A stretch of 6,782 bases of DNA from Bacilli bacterium (GTDB lineage Bacteria; Bacillota_I; Bacilli_A; RF39; UBA660), in the NCBI GenBank assembly GCA_017461465.1, contig JAFTYN010000057.1:1-6782 (forward strand). The letters are read 5' to 3'. Below, one piece after another: positions 1 through 6,131 of the stretch. Under the pieces are notes generated by a model. It ran no database searches and was not told the DNA's origin. It saw nothing but the letters and a program-made list of their open reading frames with translations. Position 1 is the stretch's first letter. Each line of letters starts with the position of its first letter. A program made the position numbers and the translations under genes.

Positions 1-1044
1 ATTTTTTTCAAATTCCTTATCGTATTCTTTTTTCCATTCTTTATATAATTTCATAATTTTGTCTCTATTCTTAATACAAGAATCTATTTTTTCTTTAATT
101 GCCATAATATTATCAATTTCTTTAACAACAGTTAATTCTTCTAATTCAGTTCCCTTAAAATAATGATGGTTATTAGAAGTTACACAAGGTACTCCAAGTT
201 CAAAACTTTCAAGAGGAAGCATAGGAGCACATTCTGTAAATGTTGCATACACATTTACATCATTTAAAGCCATTCTTTTAAACAATTCTTTTTGTGGCAT
301 ATGTTTATTAGAACCTTCTAATTTTATACCATGATGCATTGCAAAATCATAAATTTTATCATTGTATGCAACACAATCAACAATAGCATCCTTATATAAA
401 CTAACAGCACTTATTTGATTAAAAGTATTTTTTACCCATCTTGTTCCTGAAGAATATAGTCCTAATCTTAATTTTTTATCATTATCTTTTTTGTTAGGAT
501 AATCTTTCTTGTCTTTTAAAGTAAAATTATTCATTAAGAAATATGAATTAAATCCTAAAGCCTTATAGCATTCATACATAGTCTTTTTAACAAATACTAA
601 TTGATCAATAAAACCTTCTTTATATAAAGTAAGTACTTTACCAAAAATCTTATAATCTTCTTTTTCAGATAATAAAGCATTACCACCATGCCATACAATT
701 TTAATTTTAATATTTTTGTTTCTATTCTTTAATTCCTTCATTAAATTTTCCCAGCCATCTACCATACCTGAAAAAATAACAATTTTGTAGTTTTCAAGTT
801 TATCAGCTAGCATATCTACTATCTTTTTAGAATAAAGTTCTTCAACTGCTAAAGTATTTTTAAATAGTGCTTTAGTTGAGCTAGTAACCCCTAACCAATT
901 AGGATTATGAAGTGCTACATAATTTAATTCAGGATCAATCTTTTCAAATAATTCATCTATTCTTTCTTTATCTAATGTTCTAATATACTTATAATATATT
1001 CTTCTAAATTTATATCTTAATGATTCAAATATTTTTTCTTTCAT
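1..1044 (-). CDS. GT-B fold glycosyltransferase (GT4-like), C-terminus cut by window edge
   Basis: The frame is open from the ATG at 1044 to base 1 (348 codons, no stop), so the C-terminus lies outside the window. The protein has no membrane segment and should be a cytoplasmic sugar transferase. The C-terminal half (about residues 190-330) looks like the nucleotide-sugar binding half of a GT-B enzyme: KLRLGLYSSG near 191, then TFTECAPMLPLESFELGVPC (268-287), where E271 and E279 form the E-x7-E signature of GT4-type retaining transferases, followed by a GVPCVTS strand. The N-terminal half (about 40-175) is a second, weakly conserved Rossmann-like region (IVWHGGNAL at 116). I chose the ATG at 1044 over the ATG at 1053 because AAAAGG lies 9 bases before the former and touches the latter. 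It follows a flippase and GT2 gene but is separated from them by a terminator. A role in surface glycan assembly is inferred from this context; donor and acceptor cannot be read. Confidence 0.85.
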   Translation of the reverse strand, partial: MKEKIFESLRYKFRRIYYKYIRTLDKERIDELFEKIDPELNYVALHNPNWLGVTSSTKALFKNTLAVEELYSKKIVDMLADKLENYKIVIFSGMVDGWENLMKELKNRNKNIKIKIVWHGGNALLSEKEDYKIFGKVLTLYKEGFIDQLVFVKKTMYECYKALGFNSYFLMNNFTLKDKKDYPNKKDNDKKLRLGLYSSGTRWVKNTFNQISAVSLYKDAIVDCVAYNDKIYDFAMHHGIKLEGSNKHMPQKELFKRMALNDVNVYATFTECAPMLPLESFELGVPCVTSNNHHYFKGTELEELTVVKEIDNIMAIKEKIDSCIKNRDKIMKLYKEWKKEYDKEFEKN

Positions 1045-1053
1045 ACTCAACAT

Positions 1054-1059
1054 CCTTTT
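1054..1059 (-). promoter_or_regulatory. Ribosome binding site deciding the start of the GT-B gene
   Basis: AAAAGG on the minus strand sits 9 bases before the ATG at 1044 and directly against an in-frame ATG at 1053. Normal spacing therefore favours the 1044 start. Confidence 0.55.
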
Positions 1060-1070
1060 CTATTAAAATA

Positions 1071-1099
1071 ATTATACCTTAAATAAACAAAAAAAAGAA
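1071..1099 (-). promoter_or_regulatory. Possible weak promoter for the GT-B glycosyltransferase
   Basis: A perfect TATAAT -10 lies at 1071-1076 on the minus strand, about 20 bases before the ribosome site. The -35 position at 17-base spacing (1094-1099) reads TTCTTT, a poor match that falls inside the preceding terminator's T-tract and stem. The -10 is convincing and the -35 is not. Expression may also come from read-through of the flippase terminator. Confidence 0.4.
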
Positions 1100-1125
1100 G
1101 TCTAGACTATATAAAATCTAGACTT
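1089..1125 (-). terminator. Rho-independent terminator after the flippase gene
   Basis: On the minus strand, AAGTCTAGA and TCTAGACTT form a perfect 9-bp stem (1117-1125 with 1098-1106) around a 10-base loop, followed by C and eight T (1089-1096). It begins 8 bases after the flippase stop codon, so it ends the GT2-flippase transcript. Confidence 0.88.
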
Positions 1126-1132
1126 TTTAATA

Positions 1133-2671
1133 TTAATTAAACACTTTTGTAACTTTTTTGATAACTTTATAAAATTCTTTTTTCTCTTCCTTGTTGAAAT
1201 TGAAGAAGAAATTGATAATCATGAAAGCTATTCCTAAAATAGCAGAACTTGTAAAGAATAATATCCATGAATCAAAGAATAAATATTTCTTTATAAATAG
1301 ACCGATTACAAAAGTAATTGCTACTATAAAGATATTTTTTAATATACAAGGATATAATAAATGCCATTTTTCATTCATTATTTTGGCTGTATACACTGGT
1401 ATATATAAAGACAATTTAATGATACCTAAAATAGTAGATGAGCCATATATAATTACCATTTTTAATGTTTCATCTGCTACTAAATTAACCCCACATATGA
1501 CAAGAATGATATTGATTGTACTTAAAATTAAACATACAATTGCAGGTTGTTTTATTTTGTTGGTTGCAGTATGTATGACATATACTGGTTCAAGTGGTAA
1601 CCCGATTGTTAAAGAACACATTGAAATAAATGATAACATATACATAAATACTGTATTTTCTGTTGGAACCCATAGTTTATAGAATTCCAAACCCACCACT
1701 AAAAAGGTAGCGATAAAAGCGTTAGATATGGTAGCCACAAATTTAATTGCAAAAAATAGTTGCCTTTTAATTGAATCAAAATCATTTTTAGCATAAGCTT
1801 GCATAATATTAGGATTAAATATTGAAGCCATAGATCCAAATAAACTAAATACAATAGATGTTATCGTTCTAGGAAGTGCAATTATTCCCATTGCTACCGG
1901 ACCAATAAATAAGTTAGAAAGAAGTAAATCTAAACCAGATTCTAAAATTCCACTTAACTTGCTTACTGAATTCCAAACTCCATTTTTAACCATTTCAAAT
2001 GTATACTTTAAATCAAATTCTTTGAAATCAAATTTTAACTGTGGCAATAATTTTTTTGTAAATATATAATTAGATATTGCTATAACTAAAGTAGATGCAA
2101 AAGATGCAATACCTACAAAACATACATTAGTTTCAAATAAACTAAACAATACTAATAATGCTATACATCTAACTATTTGAGAACCAATACTAGCTATTGA
2201 ACTAAGATATAGTTTATTGGTTACAAAAGTTGTTGAACTAAATACTGAAGTTATTAAACTAATAATAAAATTAGTAAAAACTATTATAAATAGTATTCTA
2301 ACGTCCCCAAGTAAATTAGCAGGAATATTTATTAAACTATCCATAAATATTACAAATAATGTCATTGGTATAAGAAGTACAGATGCCATTATTATATTAG
2401 CAACAATAACTGAATTATAATAAATATTTGCTTCTTTATTCTGCTTTTTATGTATTGCAAGAGTTATATATCTACCTGCGATTGAATTAAGTGCAACTGT
2501 TATTAATGATGCATAATTTATAAAATCGTTAGATAAATTAATAAATGCGTATGCACTTGCATTTAAAGAGCTTATTATATGTGGAACAAGAAAGAAACTT
2601 ATTCCTAAATTAATTACACTATATATAACTTGAGATATAAAATTAATTGCAAGTTGTTTTCTTATTCCCAT
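1133..2671 (-). CDS. Polysaccharide flippase, Wzx/MATE (MOP superfamily) type
   Basis: This 512-residue integral membrane protein has about 12-14 hydrophobic helices spread over its length (for example 10-30, 86-110, 125-147, 163-180, 184-204, 311-328, 340-358, 376-394, 405-425, 443-460, 467-490) and a basic C-terminal tail (EEKKEFYKVIKKVTKVF). Length, helix pattern and the amphipathic N-terminus (MGIRKQLAINFISQVIYSV) match oligosaccharide exporters of the MATE/MurJ superfamily, which move lipid-linked glycan units across the cytoplasmic membrane. The ATG at 2671 has an ideal AAGGAG 7 bases upstream. That site lies inside the end of the GT2 gene, which overlaps this gene by 29 bases, so translation is probably coupled. 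A drug-efflux MATE role is less likely given the neighbouring glycosyltransferases. The exported glycan (capsule, teichoic-like or exopolysaccharide) cannot be determined. Confidence 0.9.
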   Translation of the reverse strand: MGIRKQLAINFISQVIYSVINLGISFFLVPHIISSLNASAYAFINLSNDFINYASLITVALNSIAGRYITLAIHKKQNKEANIYYNSVIVANIIMASVLLIPMTLFVIFMDSLINIPANLLGDVRILFIIVFTNFIISLITSVFSSTTFVTNKLYLSSIASIGSQIVRCIALLVLFSLFETNVCFVGIASFASTLVIAISNYIFTKKLLPQLKFDFKEFDLKYTFEMVKNGVWNSVSKLSGILESGLDLLLSNLFIGPVAMGIIALPRTITSIVFSLFGSMASIFNPNIMQAYAKNDFDSIKRQLFFAIKFVATISNAFIATFLVVGLEFYKLWVPTENTVFMYMLSFISMCSLTIGLPLEPVYVIHTATNKIKQPAIVCLILSTINIILVICGVNLVADETLKMVIIYGSSTILGIIKLSLYIPVYTAKIMNEKWHLLYPCILKNIFIVAITFVIGLFIKKYLFFDSWILFFTSSAILGIAFMIINFFFNFNKEEKKEFYKVIKKVTKVFN

Positions 2672-3689
2672 TACACATCTCCTTCAATCTTAATTTAATT
2701 CTATTATATTTATAATTTATAATTGATTTATTTATCTCACTTTTAAAATATTTAATCATTTTATCGAATTGTTTATTACTTATATATTTAAATATCTTTT
2801 TATCTCTTTTATTTAGTATAGATTCATCTATATTACATCTTATTTTATTAAAATATTCATCATCTACAAAAAAATCAAATTCTTCTTTTACTTCATTAAT
2901 ATCATAACCATCACGGTACATCTTTAATAAATATATTTGAGCTTCTTTCATGCATCTTGCATTAGATAATCTTTCATACTTATTATCATATATTTCATTA
3001 ATATACTTATTAAGTATAAGTTCATTATGAATATTTCTACGATAATGTTTTATCGATCTAGATGCACTATCAAGATTTTCTAGATAATTATATGTAATAA
3101 CATTTGACATTGAAATAGAATTAACATTTTTTAGCAATTCTAAAACAAAAATCAAGTCTTCAGCGAGTGGTAATTCAGTTTTAAACTTAATATCCTTTAT
3201 TACTTCTCTTTTTATCATTATAATAGGTAAATAACCTGGTATTTCACCAGATATTAATTTTTCAGTAAACCTTGTTATTTCAGAACCAATATATTTATTT
3301 TCTGCTTCGCCCACACTGTTTTGTCTAACACCTGCTGTTTGATAACAGAACCTGACAAGATCTGCATTTTCTTTTTCAATAAAACTTACCATATTTTCAA
3401 TAGCATCCAATTCTAACCAATCATCAGAATCAACAAAAGTAATATATTTTCCTGATGCTAATTCTAATCCTTTATTACGTGCAGAGCTTACTCCACCATT
3501 TTCTTTATCTATCAATACAATTCTTTTATCTTTATATTTTTTGCAAATTTTCAAAGAATTATCAGTAGAACCATCATTAATGACAATAATTTCAATATTC
3601 TTATATGTTTGATTTAACACCGATTTTAAACATTTATCCAAATATTTCTCAACATTATAGACAGGGATTATTATACTTACTTTAGACAT
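2643..3689 (-). CDS. Family 2 (GT-A) glycosyltransferase
   Basis: The protein has 348 residues from the ATG at 3689. Its first ~110 residues are a classic GT2 catalytic core: the nucleotide-binding strand SIIIPVYN (5-12), QTYKNIEIIVINDGSTD (27-43), ENGGVSSARNKGL with N64-G-G and R71-N72, and the metal-binding D87-S-D89-D-W. LPLAEDL at 173-179 supplies the E-D pair where inverting GT2 enzymes carry the catalytic base. Residues from about 200 on are helical, rich in Lys/Asn/Asp, with no membrane segment, so the enzyme is cytosolic or peripheral. A longer frame reaches a TTG at 3701, but GAGG (3696-3699) sits 6 bases before the ATG at 3689, so the extra four codons are not used. The 3' end overlaps the flippase by 29 bases in another frame. 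It likely adds a sugar to the lipid-linked unit that the flippase exports; the sugar is unknown. Confidence 0.93.
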   Translation of the reverse strand: MSKVSIIIPVYNVEKYLDKCLKSVLNQTYKNIEIIVINDGSTDNSLKICKKYKDKRIVLIDKENGGVSSARNKGLELASGKYITFVDSDDWLELDAIENMVSFIEKENADLVRFCYQTAGVRQNSVGEAENKYIGSEITRFTEKLISGEIPGYLPIIMIKREVIKDIKFKTELPLAEDLIFVLELLKNVNSISMSNVITYNYLENLDSASRSIKHYRRNIHNELILNKYINEIYDNKYERLSNARCMKEAQIYLLKMYRDGYDINEVKEEFDFFVDDEYFNKIRCNIDESILNKRDKKIFKYISNKQFDKMIKYFKSEINKSIINYKYNRIKLRLKEMCNGNKKTTCN

Positions 3690-3695
3690 ATTCAA

Positions 3696-3699
3696 CCTC
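3696..3699 (-). promoter_or_regulatory. Ribosome binding site fixing the GT2 start
   Basis: GAGG on the minus strand is 6 bases from the ATG at 3689. The alternative TTG codon at 3701 overlaps this site, so it cannot be the start served by it. Confidence 0.75.
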
Positions 3700-3723
3700 A
3701 AATCTATTCAAATTATCATTAAC

Positions 3724-3752
3724 ATTATAGCACTATCTAAAATAAAAGTAAA
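3724..3752 (-). promoter_or_regulatory. Promoter of the GT2-flippase operon
   Basis: On the minus strand TTTACT (3747-3752) is followed by 17 bases and TATAAT (3724-3729). TGC directly before the -10 makes an extended -10 element. The predicted start near 3717 gives a leader of about 28 bases. The -35 box overlaps the last bases of the deacetylase terminator. Confidence 0.78.
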
Positions 3753-3776
3753 AAAGAAAGATAAAATCTTTCTTTT
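3749..3776 (-). terminator. Rho-independent terminator after the deacetylase gene
   Basis: AAAAGAAAGAT (plus 3752-3762) is a perfect inverted repeat of ATCTTTCTTTT (3766-3776) with a 3-base spacer, an 11-bp AT-rich stem. On the minus strand it ends in six consecutive T. The stem begins within the TAA stop codon of the deacetylase gene. Confidence 0.75.
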
Positions 3777-5058
3777 AATAATTATAAGTAGATAATACCA
3801 TTTGTAAATCATTATTATTAGTAGTACTATCAAAAGTAACTCTAGGTATTCTAAATTTATCTCCACCTATTACCATATTATGACGACCATTTTGATAATA
3901 ACCACCAAATCCCATCGTAAATCCTGCTTCTTTTAAAATACTGATCGAATAGTTATTAAAATCATAAAAAGGATATGCAAAATAAGTAGTCATATGTGTT
4001 TCTTCTCTACTTTTCTTTAAATCCGCAAGTAAAGTTTCTCTAGGTAAACACATGATGCCACCACCGAAATTTCCTTGACCTGGACATACATTAGCATTAT
4101 GTAAATCATATCCATGAGAATGTACTTCTAAGTATTCTGATTCATATTGTCCTGGATCAAACCATGCACCAACCATAAATAAAGCAGCATTAATTTTATT
4201 TCTATCAAATATTTCCTTAGCATTATGACCATAACCACCATCATCTAGAGTCATCACTAAAGACTTTTTAGGCAAATTTAGTTTACCATCTATCCACATT
4301 TCAAACTCTTTAAGTGTTGGGGTAAAATAACTATTTTGCTTTAAATAATCAATATGAGTTTGAACTTGACTCATAGTGTGACAAATACTTTCATTACAAG
4401 TCTCACCAGCAGATGGATTATATATAAAATGATATAAAATAGTAGCGATTTGATTAGCTTTTTCTTTGTTAGAATTATTATTATCTATTATTTCTTTAAC
4501 ATCTTCTTTTAATACATACATAAGCTGGTTATCATATTCAATAAAATATTTGTCACCATCCATTATGTAAATAGGAAGATTAAAAGACTTATTAATTGTA
4601 TATACCTTAGCATCATTTAAATAAAAATTCGTAGTTTCATTAGTAATTACATTTTTATTAAAAGGAATATAATTTAAATATCTATCATTTTTACTAATGC
4701 TTTCAGCTTTAGAAACATCTTCATAGCTAATATAGTATTCCTGATCTAAATTTATTATTTTAAAATATTTAGTTTCAAAAGTAAGTTCTTGTTTATCTAA
4801 TGAAAGAATAGTATCTTTAGATATAACTCCACTTTCTTTATATTCTTTATCTAAAACATAAATTTTAGCATCTTTATTAGTTTTAACAAACTCTCCGTAG
4901 TTATTTTCTATTTGCTTTAAAAGTTTTTCTTCTTTTTCTTTTTGCTCTAACGCTAATTTTTCTTCTTTCTGCTTTGTATAATAATTATACCCAAAAACAC
5001 CTGCTACTCCTATAATAACAATAATAAAAACTAATAATAATATTTTTATTTTTTTCAT
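3775..5058 (-). CDS. Membrane-anchored polysaccharide deacetylase (NodB/CE4 family)
   Basis: The protein has 427 residues. Residues 4-24 form one hydrophobic anchor after MKK, followed by a charged Lys/Glu-rich stretch to about 55, so the enzyme should sit outside the membrane on a short stalk. Residues ~60-190 contain two similar beta-rich segments that could be SH3-like wall-binding repeats (inference). The NodB domain spans ~205-427: motif 1 is T270-L-D272-D273-G, with catalytic base and metal Asp; motif 2 is SHGYDLHN with H315 and H320; motif 3 is FAYPFYDFN (360-368), with Tyr where Gly is usual; RIPRVTF (403-409) supplies the late Pro-Arg. These enzymes remove acetyl groups from GlcNAc or MurNAc in peptidoglycan or exopolysaccharide; which substrate applies here is unknown. 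Cysteines at 221, 226, 325 and 337 could form disulfides. The gene has its own promoter and terminator. AGGTG 5 bases upstream supports the ATG. Confidence 0.9.
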   Translation of the reverse strand: MKKIKILLLVFIIVIIGVAGVFGYNYYTKQKEEKLALEQKEKEEKLLKQIENNYGEFVKTNKDAKIYVLDKEYKESGVISKDTILSLDKQELTFETKYFKIINLDQEYYISYEDVSKAESISKNDRYLNYIPFNKNVITNETTNFYLNDAKVYTINKSFNLPIYIMDGDKYFIEYDNQLMYVLKEDVKEIIDNNNSNKEKANQIATILYHFIYNPSAGETCNESICHTMSQVQTHIDYLKQNSYFTPTLKEFEMWIDGKLNLPKKSLVMTLDDGGYGHNAKEIFDRNKINAALFMVGAWFDPGQYESEYLEVHSHGYDLHNANVCPGQGNFGGGIMCLPRETLLADLKKSREETHMTTYFAYPFYDFNNYSISILKEAGFTMGFGGYYQNGRHNMVIGGDKFRIPRVTFDSTTNNNDLQMVLSTYNY

Positions 5059-5077
5059 CTTATCACCTATTAAATTA

Positions 5078-5107
5078 ATTATACCATTAATATTTTTTTT
5101 TTAACAA
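5078..5107 (-). promoter_or_regulatory. Promoter of the polysaccharide deacetylase gene
   Basis: On the minus strand TTGTTA (5102-5107), an 18-base spacer and TATAAT (5078-5083), with TGG before the -10 giving an extended -10 element. The predicted start near 5071 leaves a leader of only about a dozen bases. The -35 box touches the T-tract of the rubrerythrin terminator. Confidence 0.72.
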
Positions 5108-5130
5108 AAAAAAGTACCGAAGTACTTTTT
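5106..5130 (-). terminator. Rho-independent terminator of the perR-rubrerythrin operon
   Basis: On the minus strand AAAAAGTAC and GTACTTTTT pair over 9 bp around a TTCG loop closed by C-G, the very stable cUUCGg tetraloop. A run of eight T follows (5106-5113). It starts one base after the rubrerythrin stop codon. Confidence 0.92.
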
Positions 5131-5131
5131 A

Positions 5132-5674
5132 TTAATAATTCATAGCTCTTACTTCAAAATAAGCTTGTGGGTGTGCACATACTGGGCAAACTTTTGGAGC
5201 TGTTTTTCCAAAATGAACATGTCCACAGTTACGACAAATCCACATAGTTTCTTCTGATTCTTTTTCAAATACAGTTTCGCCTTCAATATTAGCTACTAAT
5301 CTTCTATATCTTTCTTCATGTTCTTTCTCGATTTTAGCTACTTCACCAAATAAGAAAGCTATTCTTTTAAATCCTTCTTCTTCAGCTACTTTAGCAAATT
5401 CAGCATACATATCTGTCCATTCGTAGTTTTCACCAGCAGCTGCATCTTTTAAATTTTCAAGTGTACTTGGAACTTCACCACCATGTAATTCTTTGAACCA
5501 CATTTTAGCATGTTCTTTTTCATTATTTGCAGTTTCTTCAAATATAGCTGCTATTTGTTCATAACCTTCCTTTTTTGCTTTAGAAGCATAATAAGTATAC
5601 TTATTTCTAGCTTGACTTTCTCCTGCAAAAGCAGTCATTAAATTTTGTTCTGTTTTACTTCCTTTTAATTCCAT
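5132..5674 (-). CDS. rbr: Rubrerythrin (non-haem diiron peroxidase with rubredoxin domain)
   Basis: The protein has 180 residues from the ATG at 5674. Rubrerythrin reduces hydrogen peroxide to water in the cytoplasm of anaerobes, using electrons from reduced pyridine nucleotide via rubredoxin-type partners. The N-terminal four-helix ferritin-like domain (1-~135) shows E19 in AGESQARNKY, E52-x-x-H55, E85-x-x-D88 and E116-x-x-H119, matching the duplicated diiron ligand pattern; D88 stands where, as I recall, the Desulfovibrio enzyme has Glu. The C-terminal rubredoxin domain has C147-x2-C150 and C163-x2-C166 for one iron, ending in AHPQAYFEV. The frame extends upstream to 5734, but that extension is the end of the regulator gene read in another frame. 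AAGGAG 9 bases before the ATG at 5674 fixes the start. It lies one base after the PerR stop codon, so the two are co-transcribed and probably peroxide-induced. Confidence 0.97.
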   Translation of the reverse strand: MELKGSKTEQNLMTAFAGESQARNKYTYYASKAKKEGYEQIAAIFEETANNEKEHAKMWFKELHGGEVPSTLENLKDAAAGENYEWTDMYAEFAKVAEEEGFKRIAFLFGEVAKIEKEHEERYRRLVANIEGETVFEKESEETMWICRNCGHVHFGKTAPKVCPVCAHPQAYFEVRAMNY

Positions 5675-5675
5675 A

Positions 5676-6065
5676 TTACTTTTCTCCTTCTTTCTTAAAA
5701 CAATTAGGACATATTCCTTCGAAAACCAAATCATGAGATAAAATCTTATAATCAGTTTCTAATTCTATTTTATCACAAAATTCTTTACTTATATCAAAAA
5801 ATATATCCTTAACACTATTACATAACACACATCTTATATGATGATGATTAGAAATAGTTTTATCGAATCTATCCTGATTATTTGGAACTCCAATTCTCTT
5901 AATATATCCATTATCCGCAAGTGCGTTTAAATTTCTATATACAGTACCTAAACTAATATTTGGTATTATCTTTTGCACTCTAGTATAAATAGTATCTGCA
6001 GTTGGATGATCACAAGAATCCATTACTATCTTTAAAATTATATCTCTTTGATATGATTTTTTCAT
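5676..6065 (-). CDS. perR: PerR-type Fur-family peroxide-responsive repressor
   Basis: The protein has 129 residues, short but normal for the family. Residues 1-~60 form a winged helix with PNISLGTVYRNLNAL (35-49) as the recognition region. The dimerisation half carries C79-x2-C82 and C119-x2-C122 for structural zinc. The sensing site reads H20 (DHPTA), D68 (DRFD), H74 and H76 (NHHHIRC), and D87. This H/D/H/H/D set matches the regulatory site of Bacillus subtilis PerR (H37, D85, H91, H93, D104); the two Asp favour PerR over Fur or Zur. With Fe or Mn bound, PerR represses; peroxide oxidises the iron-site histidines and releases DNA. The start is the ATG at 6065, with GGAG 6 bases upstream, not the TTG at 6077, which overlaps that site. 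The rubrerythrin ribosome site lies in its last codons (KKEGEK). Two identical palindromes around the promoter suggest autoregulation. Confidence 0.9.
   Translation of the reverse strand: MKKSYQRDIILKIVMDSCDHPTADTIYTRVQKIIPNISLGTVYRNLNALADNGYIKRIGVPNNQDRFDKTISNHHHIRCVLCNSVKDIFFDISKEFCDKIELETDYKILSHDLVFEGICPNCFKKEGEK
5684..5689 (-). promoter_or_regulatory. Ribosome binding site of rubrerythrin inside the perR 3' end
   Basis: AAGGAG on the minus strand is 9 bases before the ATG at 5674 and within the last perR codons. It decides the rubrerythrin start and implies translational coupling. Confidence 0.85.
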
Positions 6066-6071
6066 AATTGT

Positions 6072-6075
6072 CTCC
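6072..6075 (-). promoter_or_regulatory. Ribosome binding site fixing the perR start
   Basis: GGAG on the minus strand lies 6 bases before the ATG at 6065. It overlaps the alternative TTG codon at 6077-6075, which rules out that longer start. It begins five bases after the proximal palindrome. Confidence 0.78.
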
Positions 6076-6079
6076 AATC

Positions 6080-6094
6080 TAGTAATAATTACTA
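6080..6094. promoter_or_regulatory. Proximal 7-1-7 palindrome, probable PerR operator
   Basis: TAGTAAT, A, ATTACTA is a perfect inverted repeat with the 7-1-7 geometry of Fur-family boxes. It lies about at +1 to +15 of the predicted perR transcript, between the -10 and the ribosome site, where bound repressor would block initiation. The same 15 bases recur at 6139-6153. Confidence 0.75.
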
Positions 6095-6101
6095 CATTTT
6101 C

Positions 6102-6130
6102 ATTATAACAATTAATTTATTTATAGTCAA
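6102..6130 (-). promoter_or_regulatory. Strong promoter of the perR-rubrerythrin operon
   Basis: On the minus strand TTGACT (6125-6130), exactly 17 bases, then a perfect TATAAT (6102-6107) preceded by TGT, an extended -10. This is the best promoter match in the window. It sits between the two palindromes, as expected for a strong promoter held down by a repressor. Confidence 0.9.
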
Positions 6131-6131
6131 C

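Noticed and set aside
1089..1125. TCTAGA-containing inverted repeat as a regulator operator
   Set aside because: Its position right after a stop codon and the eight-base T-tract explain it fully as a terminator. No second copy was seen in the window.
1191..1682. Plus-strand open frame of 163 codons opposite the flippase
   Set aside because: It is antisense to a well-supported membrane protein gene, and its composition mirrors hydrophobic codons read backwards. It has no recognisable domain, and no plus-strand gene is evident elsewhere.
2217..2420. Plus-strand open frame of 67 codons opposite the flippase
   Set aside because: It is a low-complexity Ile/Thr/Lys/Asn shadow of the flippase coding strand, without a domain or gene context.
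3690..3701. TTG start for the GT2 gene giving four extra residues
   Set aside because: The TTG overlaps the GAGG ribosome site that serves the ATG at 3689, and the family normally begins just before the SIIIPVYN strand.
5675..5734. N-terminal 20-residue extension of rubrerythrin
   Set aside because: It overlaps the end of perR in another frame, has no place in the family, and the AAGGAG at 5684-5689 points to the ATG at 5674.
6066..6077. TTG start for perR giving four extra residues
   Set aside because: The TTG overlaps the GGAG site at 6072-6075; the ATG at 6065 is correctly spaced and starts like other PerR proteins.
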